A DNA stretch of 32,962 nucleotides from Streptomyces sp. ISL-12 (GCF_018614415.1 NZ_JAGGOO010000148.1:1-32962), one strand, 5' to 3'. Counted from the first letter of the stretch, positions 7,079-15,211 are shown. The notes: generated by a model from the sequence alone, not told the origin. A program made the numbers and translations.

Positions 7079-7677
7079 GCCCGAGTGAAGAGAAACGTCG
7101 GCGGAGCCGCAGGACGGCCGTGCTTTACCGAAACTTGGTAATCGCGGCCGCTGTTACTGCGAGTAAGTCATCGGCAGGGGAGTGTCGGAATCTGTCCGGC
7201 GAAGAACGGTTTTGTCCCGTCGCCCGGAGACACCCAGCGTCGCGGGGCGGGACCCCTGCGTCGACCCATGGTTATCGCGCCGTTACTAGCCAGTAACGGC
7301 GCCCCTTGTGCGGGCGGCGAGAATGCACCACGATCGGCCACGCTCGGTCCGTTCCCGTACCCCGACAGCCAATCGGGTCACGGGCTTCCTGGGTCCCCAC
7401 CGAGCAGGACCGGCGGCAGTGGAGCCGGCCCTTGGACAGGGGGGTCTTCGCCCTTTTTCGGCGGAGCCTGTCCGCAAGGTTGTGCGTGATGCGTGTCAGG
7501 CGCGACCAGTGGTTGTCGCTCGGGGGTGATCGCCGGTGATTCGGGCGCGTGGTGCGCGCCGTCGACCGCGGGCGCTCTCCTTCCCGAGGACGTAGCACTT
7601 CTCCCATCCCTGCCCGGCCGAGCCGCCGTCTGGGGGCGAGCCGAGGCCAGGAGATGTACGTCCGAGAAGGAGGAAAT
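7079..7677 (+). promoter_or_regulatory. Long promoter/leader region of the DUF6230 operon
   Basis: About 600 bases without a convincing gene. Three inverted repeats sharing TTAC/GTAA arms are present: TTACC-N7-GGTAA (7125-7141), TTACT-N3-AGTAA (7154-7166), and GCGCCGTTACT-N4-AGTAACGGCGC (7277-7302, perfect 11-bp arms). The remaining ~375 nt to the start codon hold no recognised riboswitch; small ORFs lack ribosome-binding sites and normal codon bias. The region ends with the very strong ribosome-binding site GAAGGAGGAAAT directly before ATG 7678. The arrangement suggests a multi-operator promoter with a long 5' leader. Confidence 0.55.
7277..7302. promoter_or_regulatory. Perfect 11-bp inverted repeat with TTACT/AGTAA core
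   Basis: GCGCCGTTACT (7277-7287) and AGTAACGGCGC (7292-7302) are perfectly complementary with the spacer AGCC. The TTACT/AGTAA core recurs at 7154-7166 with a 3-nt spacer. It is probably an operator for a dimeric regulator of the downstream operon; the regulator is not identified. Confidence 0.6.
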
Positions 7678-8322
7678 ATGGAGTCCCAAGTGCGTGGTGG
7701 GACCAGATGGAAGCGGTTCGCTGTGGTCATGGTGCCCAGCGTCGCCGCGACGGCCGCGATAGGCGTCGCCCTGGCGCAGGGGGCGCTCGCCGCTTCGTTC
7801 AGTGTGTCGGGGCAGCAGTTCAAGGTGACGGCCAAGGAGCTCACCGGTCACGGGTTCTCGCAGTACGGGGCCTACAACGACGGCGCGAGCGGCCGTAACG
7901 CCGTGGCCGTCTCCGCGTTCACCTCCGCCGAGATCGACAAGCTGTGCCAGTCGGTCGTGACGAAGGTCCCGCTGCTGGGTCCCATCACCCTGCGGCTGGA
8001 GGCCGGCGACACGTCGCAGAAGCAGGAAGCGGTCTACGCCGAGCAGCTGTACATCGACGTCGCGGATCTGCAGGCGGACGCCACCTTCAAGAACATCGAC
8101 ATCGGTGTGGCGGCCGGGTCCATCAACAAGGGCCCCGGCCAGAAGAAGGCGGAGGTCGACAGCGAACGGGCCAACCCGGGCGGCTTCGCCCAGCAGGCCG
8201 ACGAGGCCGTGCTGACCGACGTGAAGCAGACGGCGTGGGCCACCACCGCCGGAACCTTCAAGCTCAGCGGTCTGCACATGTCGCTCAAGAAGGGCGACGG
8301 CGAAGGCATCGAGTGCTACTGA
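7678..8322 (+). CDS. Secreted DUF6230 family protein
   Basis: 214 residues from ATG 7678. A basic start (RWKRF) and hydrophobic segment (about 14-39, ending GALAAS) form an uncleaved anchor or a signal peptide. The exported part is a beta-rich DUF6230 domain with LLGPITL (99-105), ATFKNIDIG (135-143) and a C-terminal TDVK...GTFKLSGLH segment (180-200). Only two Cys occur (90, 213), so one disulfide is likely. Database entries for this family often say cholesterol esterase, but no Gly-X-Ser-X-Gly nucleophile elbow or catalytic triad is visible, so that name is not supported. It is the first gene of a three-gene operon with a DUF6114 membrane protein and a Ser/Thr-rich exported protein. Its function is unknown. 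Confidence 0.88.
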   Translation: MESQVRGGTRWKRFAVVMVPSVAATAAIGVALAQGALAASFSVSGQQFKVTAKELTGHGFSQYGAYNDGASGRNAVAVSAFTSAEIDKLCQSVVTKVPLLGPITLRLEAGDTSQKQEAVYAEQLYIDVADLQADATFKNIDIGVAAGSINKGPGQKKAEVDSERANPGGFAQQADEAVLTDVKQTAWATTAGTFKLSGLHMSLKKGDGEGIECY

Positions 8323-8332
8323 GCCCTCGCTG

Positions 8333-8363
8333 ACGGGCGGGGGCCGGCCGCGCCCCCGCCCGT
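8333..8363 (+). terminator. Strong stem-loop between operon genes 1 and 2
   Basis: ACGGGCGGGGGC (8333-8344) pairs perfectly with GCCCCCGCCCGT (8352-8363), a 12-bp stem with a 7-nt loop, 11 nt after the DUF6230 stop. As the next gene lies only 51 nt further on and has no obvious promoter, this is likely a partial terminator or 3'-end stabiliser that raises expression of the first gene relative to the next two. Confidence 0.6.
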
Positions 8364-8414
8364 TCACCCCCACATCACCACCACAGCAACGCTGTATCCA
8401 GGGAGCTGTTTTCC

Positions 8415-8939
8415 ATGAACGCCGAGAGTCCTGTCGCCGCCGGCCAGTTCACCCGCCGTAGGCAGCAGTTCCGAGACTGGCGGGGCACCCGGCCGTTCTG
8501 GGCCGGTCTGCTCGTCCTGCTCGGTGGCTTCCCGATCATGTACTTCCCGTACGCGAACCTGAAGTTCGGCAATCTGACGGTGGCCATGTCCACCACGGCC
8601 GGTGCCGGCTCTCTGATCATCGGCGTGCTGCTGGTCGTCCTCGGCGTCAGCCTCTGGTTCCAGAAGCACGTGCGGACCTTCGCCGGCGTCGCGGCGATCC
8701 TGCTCGCCCTGGTGTCCATCCCCGTGTCCAACTTCGGCGGCTTCGTCGTCGGCTTCATGCTCTCGCTCGTCGGCGGGGCCATGGCCGTCTCGTGGGCGCC
8801 GGGCATACCGGCCGAGCCGCAGCCGGCGCAGCTGACCAGGGAACGGGGCGATGTCCCCGGGGGCGCGGTGGAGGAGCCGAACCATCTGTCAGGAACGAGC
8901 CCGGCCAACGGGGCGAACGGGAGGCGAAGTGCCGGCTGA
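8415..8939 (+). CDS. DUF6114 four-helix membrane protein
   Basis: 174 residues, ATG 8415, GGGAG at 8401-8405. A basic, tryptophan-containing N-terminus (RRRQQFRDWRGTRPFW) leads into four predicted transmembrane segments at about 27-46, 56-81, 87-104 and 107-127. A polar Pro/Gly/Glu-rich tail of ~45 residues follows. This is the DUF6114 pattern, a family of unknown role repeatedly linked to DUF6230 genes in streptomycetes. Its position between two genes for exported proteins suggests that it anchors, exports or positions them; this is inference. The last 11 nt overlap the next gene, implying translational coupling. Confidence 0.87.
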   Translation: MNAESPVAAGQFTRRRQQFRDWRGTRPFWAGLLVLLGGFPIMYFPYANLKFGNLTVAMSTTAGAGSLIIGVLLVVLGVSLWFQKHVRTFAGVAAILLALVSIPVSNFGGFVVGFMLSLVGGAMAVSWAPGIPAEPQPAQLTRERGDVPGGAVEEPNHLSGTSPANGANGRRSAG

Positions 8940-10302
8940 CGAGGTGACTCACGGGGCTGACGCGGAGGCGTCCCGCGTGAGAACCGGGCCGCGCCACGCG
9001 GCACCCAGGAAACCGTTGTTCACCAGGTTCCATGTGCCGGCCGGCAAGGCGATAGCCCTGGCGGCGATGCCGACGGCGGTCCTCATGGGGATGGGGTTCA
9101 CGCCGACGCTGGCCGCCGCGGACGGCAACGACCAGACGTCCACGTCGAAGAGCCTGACGGCCGACGAGTACAAGGCCTGCGTGGAGGCGCTGACGGGCGA
9201 CGGGGACGACAAGGACGACAAGGGCGATGCCTCGGCGTCGGCCACGGCGTCGCCCTCGGCGAGCGCGAGCGGGGCCGGTGAGGCCGACGACGGCACGGAG
9301 CCGAGCCCGTCCGAGACGGACACGGGCGCGGGCGCGGGTACGGGTGCGGGTGCGGACTCGGGCTCGGGAGAGAAGGCCGGCTCCTCCTCTTCGTCGGATT
9401 CAGGTTCCGACGACAAGGACAAGGAAGAGGCCGAGCCCGAGCCGTCCGCCACCACCACCGGGTCCTCCGCCTCCCCGTCGGCCACCGCTAGCGGCGGCGG
9501 CGTGCTCGAAGGCATCGGTGACGCCCTTGAGGATCTCTTCACCGGAGGCAAGAGCACCGAGGAGTCCGCGAGCGCCACGACCACCCCGTCGGCCACCCCC
9601 TCCGCGTCCGCCTCGGCCTCCGCCGGCCCGTCCGGCTCCGGCGGGGACGAGGGCGCCCCCTCCGACGCAGCGGACGAGGCGTCCGAGGCGGTACGGGACG
9701 CCGAGGAAACCGTCGACGAGGCCACCGCCTCGCCCACCACCGGCGGCACCGACACCGGCACCGGCACGTCCACCAGCCCCACCCCCTCCGCGAGCGCGAG
9801 CGCCAGCGCCTCCACCGACCCGGCCGTGGACTGCCCGATCGCCACCGACGCCGAGGGCGGTGTCGACAACACCCTCCCTTTGCCGAACCGCCCCTGGGAG
9901 CTGGAGGCCAGCTCGCTCACCCTGAAGGGCGCCTCGTACAAGGGGATCGTCGAGGTGCGGACGGCCGACGGGACCACCAAGAAGGTCCTGAAGTACGTCA
10001 TCTCCAACGGCACCGACATCGGCGACCTGCACCAGATCGTGCACGACGAGACGACCGGCAGGACCCACCACGTGCAGGCGGCCGAGGGCTCCACGTCCAC
10101 GATCCGCGACGGCGACACGGTGATGTACACGGAGAGCATCTCCGGCAACCTGCTGGGGCTGATCCCGATCACCTTCGACCCGGAGCACCCGCCGCCGCTG
10201 GACATCCCGCTGATCTACTTCACGAACGTGAAGGTGGTGCAGGCGGGACAGTTCGGCGGGACCCTGACCGTCCCGGGGCTGCACCAGTACATGACCGACT
10301 GA
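8929..10302 (+). CDS. Exported Ser/Thr/Asp-rich protein with DUF6230-like C-terminal motif
   Basis: 457 residues. GTG 8929 was chosen because GGGAGG lies 4 nt upstream and it overlaps the preceding stop by 11 nt; an in-frame ATG at 8851 lies deep inside the upstream gene. A long basic n-region and hydrophobic stretch (about 38-63, ending TLAAADG) form the export signal. Residues ~90-300 are low-complexity Ser/Ala/Thr/Gly/Asp/Glu, interrupted by a short amphipathic segment (GVLEGIGDALEDLF, 191-204). It resembles a wall-spanning linker. The C-terminal ~155 residues are globular and beta-rich, with LLGLIPITF (408-416) and TNVK...GTLTVPGLH (432-452), matching motifs of the operon's first protein. 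Two Cys (84, 302). No enzyme motif or LPXTG anchor is seen; its function is unknown. Some related entries are mislabelled as hydrogenase proteins. Confidence 0.82.
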   Translation: MPADEVTHGADAEASRVRTGPRHAAPRKPLFTRFHVPAGKAIALAAMPTAVLMGMGFTPTLAAADGNDQTSTSKSLTADEYKACVEALTGDGDDKDDKGDASASATASPSASASGAGEADDGTEPSPSETDTGAGAGTGAGADSGSGEKAGSSSSSDSGSDDKDKEEAEPEPSATTTGSSASPSATASGGGVLEGIGDALEDLFTGGKSTEESASATTTPSATPSASASASAGPSGSGGDEGAPSDAADEASEAVRDAEETVDEATASPTTGGTDTGTGTSTSPTPSASASASASTDPAVDCPIATDAEGGVDNTLPLPNRPWELEASSLTLKGASYKGIVEVRTADGTTKKVLKYVISNGTDIGDLHQIVHDETTGRTHHVQAAEGSTSTIRDGDTVMYTESISGNLLGLIPITFDPEHPPPLDIPLIYFTNVKVVQAGQFGGTLTVPGLHQYMTD

Positions 10303-10339
10303 ACGACACCACAGACCCGTCCGGGAGCCGCACAACACC

Positions 10340-10370
10340 GAGGGCGCCCCCTGCCACAGGGGGCGCCCTC
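10340..10370. terminator. Bidirectional terminator between the DUF6230 operon and pyk
   Basis: GAGGGCGCCCCCT (10340-10352) and AGGGGGCGCCCTC (10358-10370) form a perfect 13-bp stem with a 5-nt loop, placed between two convergent genes so that it can serve both. Confidence 0.85.
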
Positions 10371-10390
10371 AGTGACGTACGGCCGAAGGG

Positions 10391-11821
10391 TCAGCCGCGG
10401 ACGGCCTCGCCCAGGTGGTGGACTCGGACCATGTTGGTGGTGCCGGGGACGCCGGGGGGCGAACCGGCGGTGATCACCACGATGTCACCGGGGTTGAAGC
10501 GGTTGAGCTTCACCATCTCCTGGTCCACCAGGTCGACCATCTCGTCGGTGGAGTTGACGAACGGCACGACGTGCGACTCAACGCCCCAGCTCAGCGCCAG
10601 CTGGTTGCGGGTCGACTCGTCGGTGGTGTACGCGATGATCGGCTGGACCGCGCGGTAGCGGGACAGCCGGCGGGCGGTGTCGCCGGACTGGGTGAACGCC
10701 ACCAGGCCCTTGCCGCCGAGGAAGTCGGCGATCTCGGCGGCGGCACGGGCCACCGAACCGCCCTGCGTGCGCGGCTTCTTGCCCGGGACGAGGGGCTGCA
10801 GGCCCTTGGAGAGCAGCTCCTGCTCGGCCGCCTGGACGATCTTCGACATCGTCTTGACCGTCTCGATCGGGTACGCGCCGACGCTCGACTCCGCCGACAG
10901 CATGACCGCGTCCGCGCCGTCCAGGATCGCGTTGGCGACGTCGGACGCCTCGGCGCGGGTCGGGCGGGAGTTGGTGATCATCGACTCCATCATCTGGGTC
11001 GCGACGATCACCGGCTTGGCGTTGCGGCGGCACAGCTCGATCAGGCGCTTCTGCACCATGGGGACCTTCTCGAGCGGGTACTCGACGGCCAGGTCGCCGC
11101 GGGCGACCATGACGGCGTCGAACGCCGCGACGACGTCCTCCATGTTCTCGACCGCCTGCGGCTTCTCCACCTTGGCGACGACGGGGACGCGGCGGCCCTC
11201 CTCGTCCATCACGCGGTGCACGTCCTGGACGTCCTTGGCGTCCCGGACGAAGGAGAGCGCGACCAGGTCGCAGCCCATGCGCAGCGCGAAGCGGAGGTCC
11301 TCGATGTCCTTCTCGGACAGCGCGGGGACGTTGACGGCCGCGCCGGGCAGGTTGATGCCCTTGTGGTCGGAGATGACGCCGCCCTCGATGACGATCGTCC
11401 GCACCCGGGGGCCCTCGACCTCGGTGACCTTCAGCTCGACGTTGCCGTCGTTGATGAGGATCGGGTCGCCCTTGGCGACGTCACCGGGCAGGCCCTTGTA
11501 CGTCGTACCGCAGATCGTCTTGTCGCCCGGGACGTCCTCGGTGGTGATGGTGAACTCGTCACCGCGCACCAGCTCGACGGGACCCTCGGCGAAGGTCTCC
11601 AGGCGGATCTTCGGGCCCTGGAGGTCGGCGAGCACACCGATGGCCCGGCCGGTCTCCTTCGCGGCGGCCCGGACCCGGTCGTACCGGCCCTGGTGCTCGG
11701 CGTGGGTGCCGTGGCTGAAGTTGAAGCGGGCCACGTTCATGCCGGCCTCGATCAGCGCGACGAGCTGCTCGTGGGAGTCGACCGCGGGGCCGAGAGTACA
11801 GACGATTTTCGAACGGCGCAT
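10391..11821 (-). CDS. pyk: Pyruvate kinase
   Basis: 476 residues, ATG 11821-11819 with AGGATCG 7 nt upstream. Catalyses phosphoenolpyruvate + ADP to pyruvate + ATP, the last step of glycolysis, in the cytoplasm. The start (RRSKIVCTLGPA), substrate loop (ARFNFSHG), B domain (about 70-165), catalytic signature (VAKVEKPQAVENM...VMVARGDLAVE) and the ATQMMESMI / RPTRAEASDVANAI motifs are all present. The C-terminal regulatory domain is complete, with length typical of bacterial enzymes. Streptomycetes generally carry two pyk genes; this copy lies beside ackA-pta-pfkA, so a role in setting flux between pyruvate and acetyl phosphate is likely. It has its own 92-nt upstream gap and may also receive read-through from pta-ackA. 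Confidence 0.98.
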   Translation of the reverse strand: MRRSKIVCTLGPAVDSHEQLVALIEAGMNVARFNFSHGTHAEHQGRYDRVRAAAKETGRAIGVLADLQGPKIRLETFAEGPVELVRGDEFTITTEDVPGDKTICGTTYKGLPGDVAKGDPILINDGNVELKVTEVEGPRVRTIVIEGGVISDHKGINLPGAAVNVPALSEKDIEDLRFALRMGCDLVALSFVRDAKDVQDVHRVMDEEGRRVPVVAKVEKPQAVENMEDVVAAFDAVMVARGDLAVEYPLEKVPMVQKRLIELCRRNAKPVIVATQMMESMITNSRPTRAEASDVANAILDGADAVMLSAESSVGAYPIETVKTMSKIVQAAEQELLSKGLQPLVPGKKPRTQGGSVARAAAEIADFLGGKGLVAFTQSGDTARRLSRYRAVQPIIAYTTDESTRNQLALSWGVESHVVPFVNSTDEMVDLVDQEMVKLNRFNPGDIVVITAGSPPGVPGTTNMVRVHHLGEAVRG

Positions 11822-11856
11822 GGGGCGATCCTATCGGTTTGTTTCGCTCCGGAATA

Positions 11857-11871
11857 TTCCGCCTGGCGGAA
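11857..11871. promoter_or_regulatory. 15-bp palindrome in the ackA-pyk gap
   Basis: TTCCGCC-T-GGCGGAA is a perfect 7-1-7 inverted repeat, overlapping the palindrome GGAATATTCC (11851-11860) by 4 nt, 36 nt upstream of pyk. It is either a weak hairpin after ackA or an operator/promoter element for pyk; the sequence does not decide between these. Confidence 0.4.
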
Positions 11872-11906
11872 CGTACATATGGGCGCGGGCATGCTCACCC
11901 GTGTAT

Positions 11907-13124
11907 TTATCGGCTGTTCTTTTCGACCAGCGCGTACGTCTGTGTCGCGATCTCCAATTCCTCATCCGTCGGCACCACCGCGACCTTCACCCGCGCGCCC
12001 TCGGGGGAGATCAGCCGGGGGCCGTCGCCGCGTACGGCGTTCAGCTCGGCGTCGACCGCCAGGCCCAGTCCCTCCAGGCCCGCCACGGCCGCTTCCCGTA
12101 CCGGTGCCGCGTTCTCGCCGACCCCGGCCGTGAACGCGACCGCGTCCACCCGCCCGAGAACGGCGTAATAGGCGCCGATGTACTTCTTCAGACGGTGAAT
12201 GTAGATGTCGAAGGCGAGCTTCGCCTCTTCGTCCCCGGCGTCCACGCGGCGCCGGATCTCCCGCATGTCGTTGTCGCCGCACAGACCGAACAGGCCGCTC
12301 CTCTTGTTGAGGAGAGTGTCGATCTCGTCCGTGGACATTCCGCCAACGCGCTCCAAATGGAAGATGACCGCCGGGTCCAGGTCTCCCGACCGGGTACCCA
12401 TCACCAGTCCCTCCAACGGCGTCAGCCCCATGGAGGTGTCCACGCACCGGCCGCCCTCGACCGCGGAGGCGGAGGCGCCGTTGCCGAGGTGGAGGACGAT
12501 GACGTTCACGTCCGCCGGGTCCTTGCCCAGCAGCCGGGCGGTCTCGCGGGAGACGTACGCGTGCGAGGTGCCGTGGAAGCCGTAGCGGCGGATGCGGTGC
12601 CGGTCGGCGATCTTCGGGTCGATCGCGTAGCGTGCCGCCGACTCCGGCATGGTCGTGTGGAACGCCGTGTCGAAGACCGCGACCTGCGGCAGCTCGGGGC
12701 GCAGTGACTGCGCCGTGCGGATACCGGTCAGGTTGGCCGGGTTGTGCAGCGGCGCCACCGGGATCAGGCGCTCGACCTCGGTGAGCACCTGGTCGTCGAT
12801 GAGGGTGGGCTCGGTGAAGAACATGCCGCCGTGCACCACCCGGTGCCCGATCGCGGCCAGCTCGGGGGAGTCCAGGCCCAGACCGTCGCGGGACAGCTCC
12901 TCGGCGACCGCCTTGAGGGCGGCCTCGTGGTCGGCGATCGGGCCGTTCTGTTCCCGGGTGTCGCCGTTCGTCACGTGGGTGTGCTTCAGCCGGGAGGTCT
13001 GCTCGCCGATCCGCTCGACCAGGCCCACCGCGAGGCGGCTGCTGTCCCGCATGTCCAGCAGCTGGTACTTCAGCGACGAGGAGCCGGAGTTGAGGACGAG
13101 GACGCGGGTGGGGGAGCTGCTCAC
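11907..13124 (-). CDS. ackA: Acetate kinase
   Basis: 405 residues starting at GTG 13124, which overlaps the pta stop in a GTGA junction. Interconverts acetyl phosphate + ADP and acetate + ATP in the cytoplasm. All ASKHA-fold acetokinase motifs are present: VLVLNSGSSSLKYQ near the N-terminus, HNPANLTGI, VFDTAFHTTMP with the catalytic Asp, YGFHGTSH, HLGNGAS, MGTRSGDLDP with the catalytic Arg, and GVGENAAPVR near the C-terminus. It forms the second half of the Pta-AckA pathway that turns acetyl-CoA into acetate with ATP gain, or runs backwards for acetate uptake. Translational coupling should keep the two enzymes in step. Confidence 0.98.
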   Translation of the reverse strand: MSSSPTRVLVLNSGSSSLKYQLLDMRDSSRLAVGLVERIGEQTSRLKHTHVTNGDTREQNGPIADHEAALKAVAEELSRDGLGLDSPELAAIGHRVVHGGMFFTEPTLIDDQVLTEVERLIPVAPLHNPANLTGIRTAQSLRPELPQVAVFDTAFHTTMPESAARYAIDPKIADRHRIRRYGFHGTSHAYVSRETARLLGKDPADVNVIVLHLGNGASASAVEGGRCVDTSMGLTPLEGLVMGTRSGDLDPAVIFHLERVGGMSTDEIDTLLNKRSGLFGLCGDNDMREIRRRVDAGDEEAKLAFDIYIHRLKKYIGAYYAVLGRVDAVAFTAGVGENAAPVREAAVAGLEGLGLAVDAELNAVRGDGPRLISPEGARVKVAVVPTDEELEIATQTYALVEKNSR

Positions 13125-15211
13125 TGTTCGGAAGCCTTCTCGATGGGGGACTGGGCCTGGATGGCCGTGATGGCGACGGTGTTCACGATGTCCTGCACCA
13201 GCGCGCCGCGGGAGAGGTCGTTGACCGGCTTGCGCAGGCCCTGGAGGACCGGGCCGACGGCGATGGCGCCGGCCGATCGCTGCACGGCCTTGTAGGTGTT
13301 GTTGCCGGTGTTGAGGTCGGGGAAGATCAGCACGGTGGCCTGCCCGGCGACCTCGGAGCCGGGGAGCTTGGTCGCGGCGACGGACGGTTCGACGGCGGCG
13401 TCGTACTGGATGGGGCCCTCGATCATCAGGTCGGGCCGGCGGGAGCGGACGATCTCCGTGGCCTCGCGCACCTTGTCGACGTCGGCGCCGGAGCCGGAGG
13501 TGCCGGTGGAGTACGACAGCATCGCGATGCGCGGCTCGACGCCGAACCGGGCCGCCGTCGCCGCCGACTGGACGGCGATGTCGGCGAGCTGCTCGGCGTT
13601 CGGGTCGGGGTTGACCGCGCAGTCGCCGTAGACGAGCACCTTGTCGGCCAGGCACATGAAGAAGACCGAGGAGACGATCGACGCGTCCGGCTTGGTCTTG
13701 ATGATCTCGAAGCCGGGGCGGATGGTGGCGGCGGTGGAGTGCACCGACCCCGACACCATGCCGTCGGCCAGGCCCTCCTGCACCATCAGGGTGCCGAAGT
13801 AGTTGACGTCGGAGACGACGTCGTAGGCCAGCTCCACGGTGACGCCCTTGTGGGCGCGCAGTTCGGCGTAGCGCTCGGCGAAGCGGTCGCGCAGGTCGCT
13901 GGTGGCCGGGTCGATCAGCTGGGAGTCGCCGAGGTCGATGCCGAGGTCGGCGGCCTTCTTGCGGATCTGCTCGACCGGGCCGAGCAGGGTCAGGTCGCAC
14001 ACGCCCCGGCGCAGCAGCACCTCGGCCGCGTGCAGGACGCGCGGCTCGGTGCCCTCGGGCAGGACGACCCGGCGCAGGTTCGAGCGGGCCTGCTCCAGGA
14101 GCTTGTGCTCGAACATCATCGGCGTGACGCGGTCGCTGCTCGGGGCCTGGACGCGCTTGTCGAGGGCGGCGGTGTCGACGTACCGCTCGAACAGGCCGAG
14201 GGCGGTCTCCGCCTTGCGCGGGGTGGCCGCGTTCAGCTTGCCCTCCAGGGAGAACAGCCGCTCGGCGGTGGGGAAGCTGTTGCCCGGCACGGACAGGACG
14301 GGGGTGCCGGGGGCGAGGCGGGCGGCGAGGGTGAGGACGTCGTCGCCGGGCACCTCGTCCAGGGTGAGCAGCACACCGGCTATCGGCGGGGTGCCGGCGC
14401 TGTGCGCGGCGAGCGAGCCGATGACCAGGTCGGCGCGGTCGCCGGGGGTGACGACCAGGCAGCCGGGGGTCAGGGCGCCGAGGAACTTGGCCAGCGAGGC
14501 GCCGCCGAAGACGAAGTCCAGCGCGTCCCGGGCCAGGCCCGAGTCGTCGCCGAGGACCACCTTGGCGCCGAGGGAGTGGGCGATCTGGGAGACGGTGGGC
14601 GCGGAGAGCGCGGGCTCGTCGGGGACGACGAAGCAGGGCGCCGGGAGCAGCCCGGCCAGCCGCTCGGCGATCAGGTCCCGGTCCTCGCGGGCGACCCGGT
14701 TGGTGACCATGGCCAGCACGTCGCAGCCGAGCGAGTCGTAGGCGCGGAAGGCGTTGCGGGTCTCGGCGAGGACCGAGTCCGCGGCCTGCTTGCGCCCGCC
14801 CACCACCGGGATCACGGAGGCGCCGAACTCGTTGGCGAGCCGGGCGTTGAGCGACAGCTCGTCGGGGAACTGGGTGTCCGCGAAGTCGGTGCCGAGGACG
14901 AGGACCACGTCGTAGTCGCGGGCGACCAGGTGGAAGCGGTCGACCAGGGCGGAGACCAGTTCGTCGGCGCCCTGCTCGGCCTGGAGGGCGGACGCCTCCT
15001 GGTAGTCCATGCCGTAGACGGTCGCCGGGTCCTGGGAGAGCCGGTAGCGGGCGCGCAGCAGCTCGAAGAGGCGGTCGGGGCCGTCGTGGACGAGGGGACG
15101 GAAGACGCCGACCCGGTCGACCTGGCGGGTCAGGAGTTCCATGACCCCCAGCTCGACGACCTGGCGGCCGTCGCCGCGGTCGATACCGGTCACGTACACG
15201 CTGCGCGTCAC
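13121..15211 (-). CDS. pta: Phosphate acetyltransferase, long three-domain form
   Basis: 696 residues from GTG 15211-15209, preceded by GGAGAG. Converts acetyl-CoA and phosphate to acetyl phosphate and CoA. The N-terminal ~320 residues are a P-loop/CobB-like domain (start SVYVTGIDRGDGRQVVELG; the loop is atypical) followed by a DRTGG domain. The C-terminal ~320 residues are the catalytic PTA_PTB domain with PEGTEPRVLHAAEVL, DGMVSGSVHSTAATIRPG, DCAVNPDPNAEQLADIA, SYSTGTSGSG and FPDLNTGNNTYKAVQR. The length matches the allosterically regulated enterobacterial and streptomycete form rather than the short ~330-residue form. It is the first gene of the pta-ackA operon and divergent from pfkA across 246 nt. 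Confidence 0.98.
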   Translation of the reverse strand: MTRSVYVTGIDRGDGRQVVELGVMELLTRQVDRVGVFRPLVHDGPDRLFELLRARYRLSQDPATVYGMDYQEASALQAEQGADELVSALVDRFHLVARDYDVVLVLGTDFADTQFPDELSLNARLANEFGASVIPVVGGRKQAADSVLAETRNAFRAYDSLGCDVLAMVTNRVAREDRDLIAERLAGLLPAPCFVVPDEPALSAPTVSQIAHSLGAKVVLGDDSGLARDALDFVFGGASLAKFLGALTPGCLVVTPGDRADLVIGSLAAHSAGTPPIAGVLLTLDEVPGDDVLTLAARLAPGTPVLSVPGNSFPTAERLFSLEGKLNAATPRKAETALGLFERYVDTAALDKRVQAPSSDRVTPMMFEHKLLEQARSNLRRVVLPEGTEPRVLHAAEVLLRRGVCDLTLLGPVEQIRKKAADLGIDLGDSQLIDPATSDLRDRFAERYAELRAHKGVTVELAYDVVSDVNYFGTLMVQEGLADGMVSGSVHSTAATIRPGFEIIKTKPDASIVSSVFFMCLADKVLVYGDCAVNPDPNAEQLADIAVQSAATAARFGVEPRIAMLSYSTGTSGSGADVDKVREATEIVRSRRPDLMIEGPIQYDAAVEPSVAATKLPGSEVAGQATVLIFPDLNTGNNTYKAVQRSAGAIAVGPVLQGLRKPVNDLSRGALVQDIVNTVAITAIQAQSPIEKASEQ

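Noticed and set aside
7154..7166. BldD box
   Set aside because: The outer TnAC/GTnA halves fit at the right distance, but the centre GCG does not match the consensus CWG, so it is not annotated as a site.
7303..7677. Riboswitch in the long leader, for example a cyclic dinucleotide type
   Set aside because: No conserved core of a known class could be recognised by eye, and the downstream gene is not a typical target.
7678..8322. Cholesterol esterase activity for the DUF6230 protein
   Set aside because: No serine nucleophile motif or plausible catalytic triad is visible; the name seems to be inherited annotation.
8949..10205. 418-residue minus-strand ORF opposite the Ser/Thr-rich gene
   Set aside because: It mirrors the low-complexity GC-rich codons of the plus-strand gene, which has an export signal, a ribosome-binding site and operon context.
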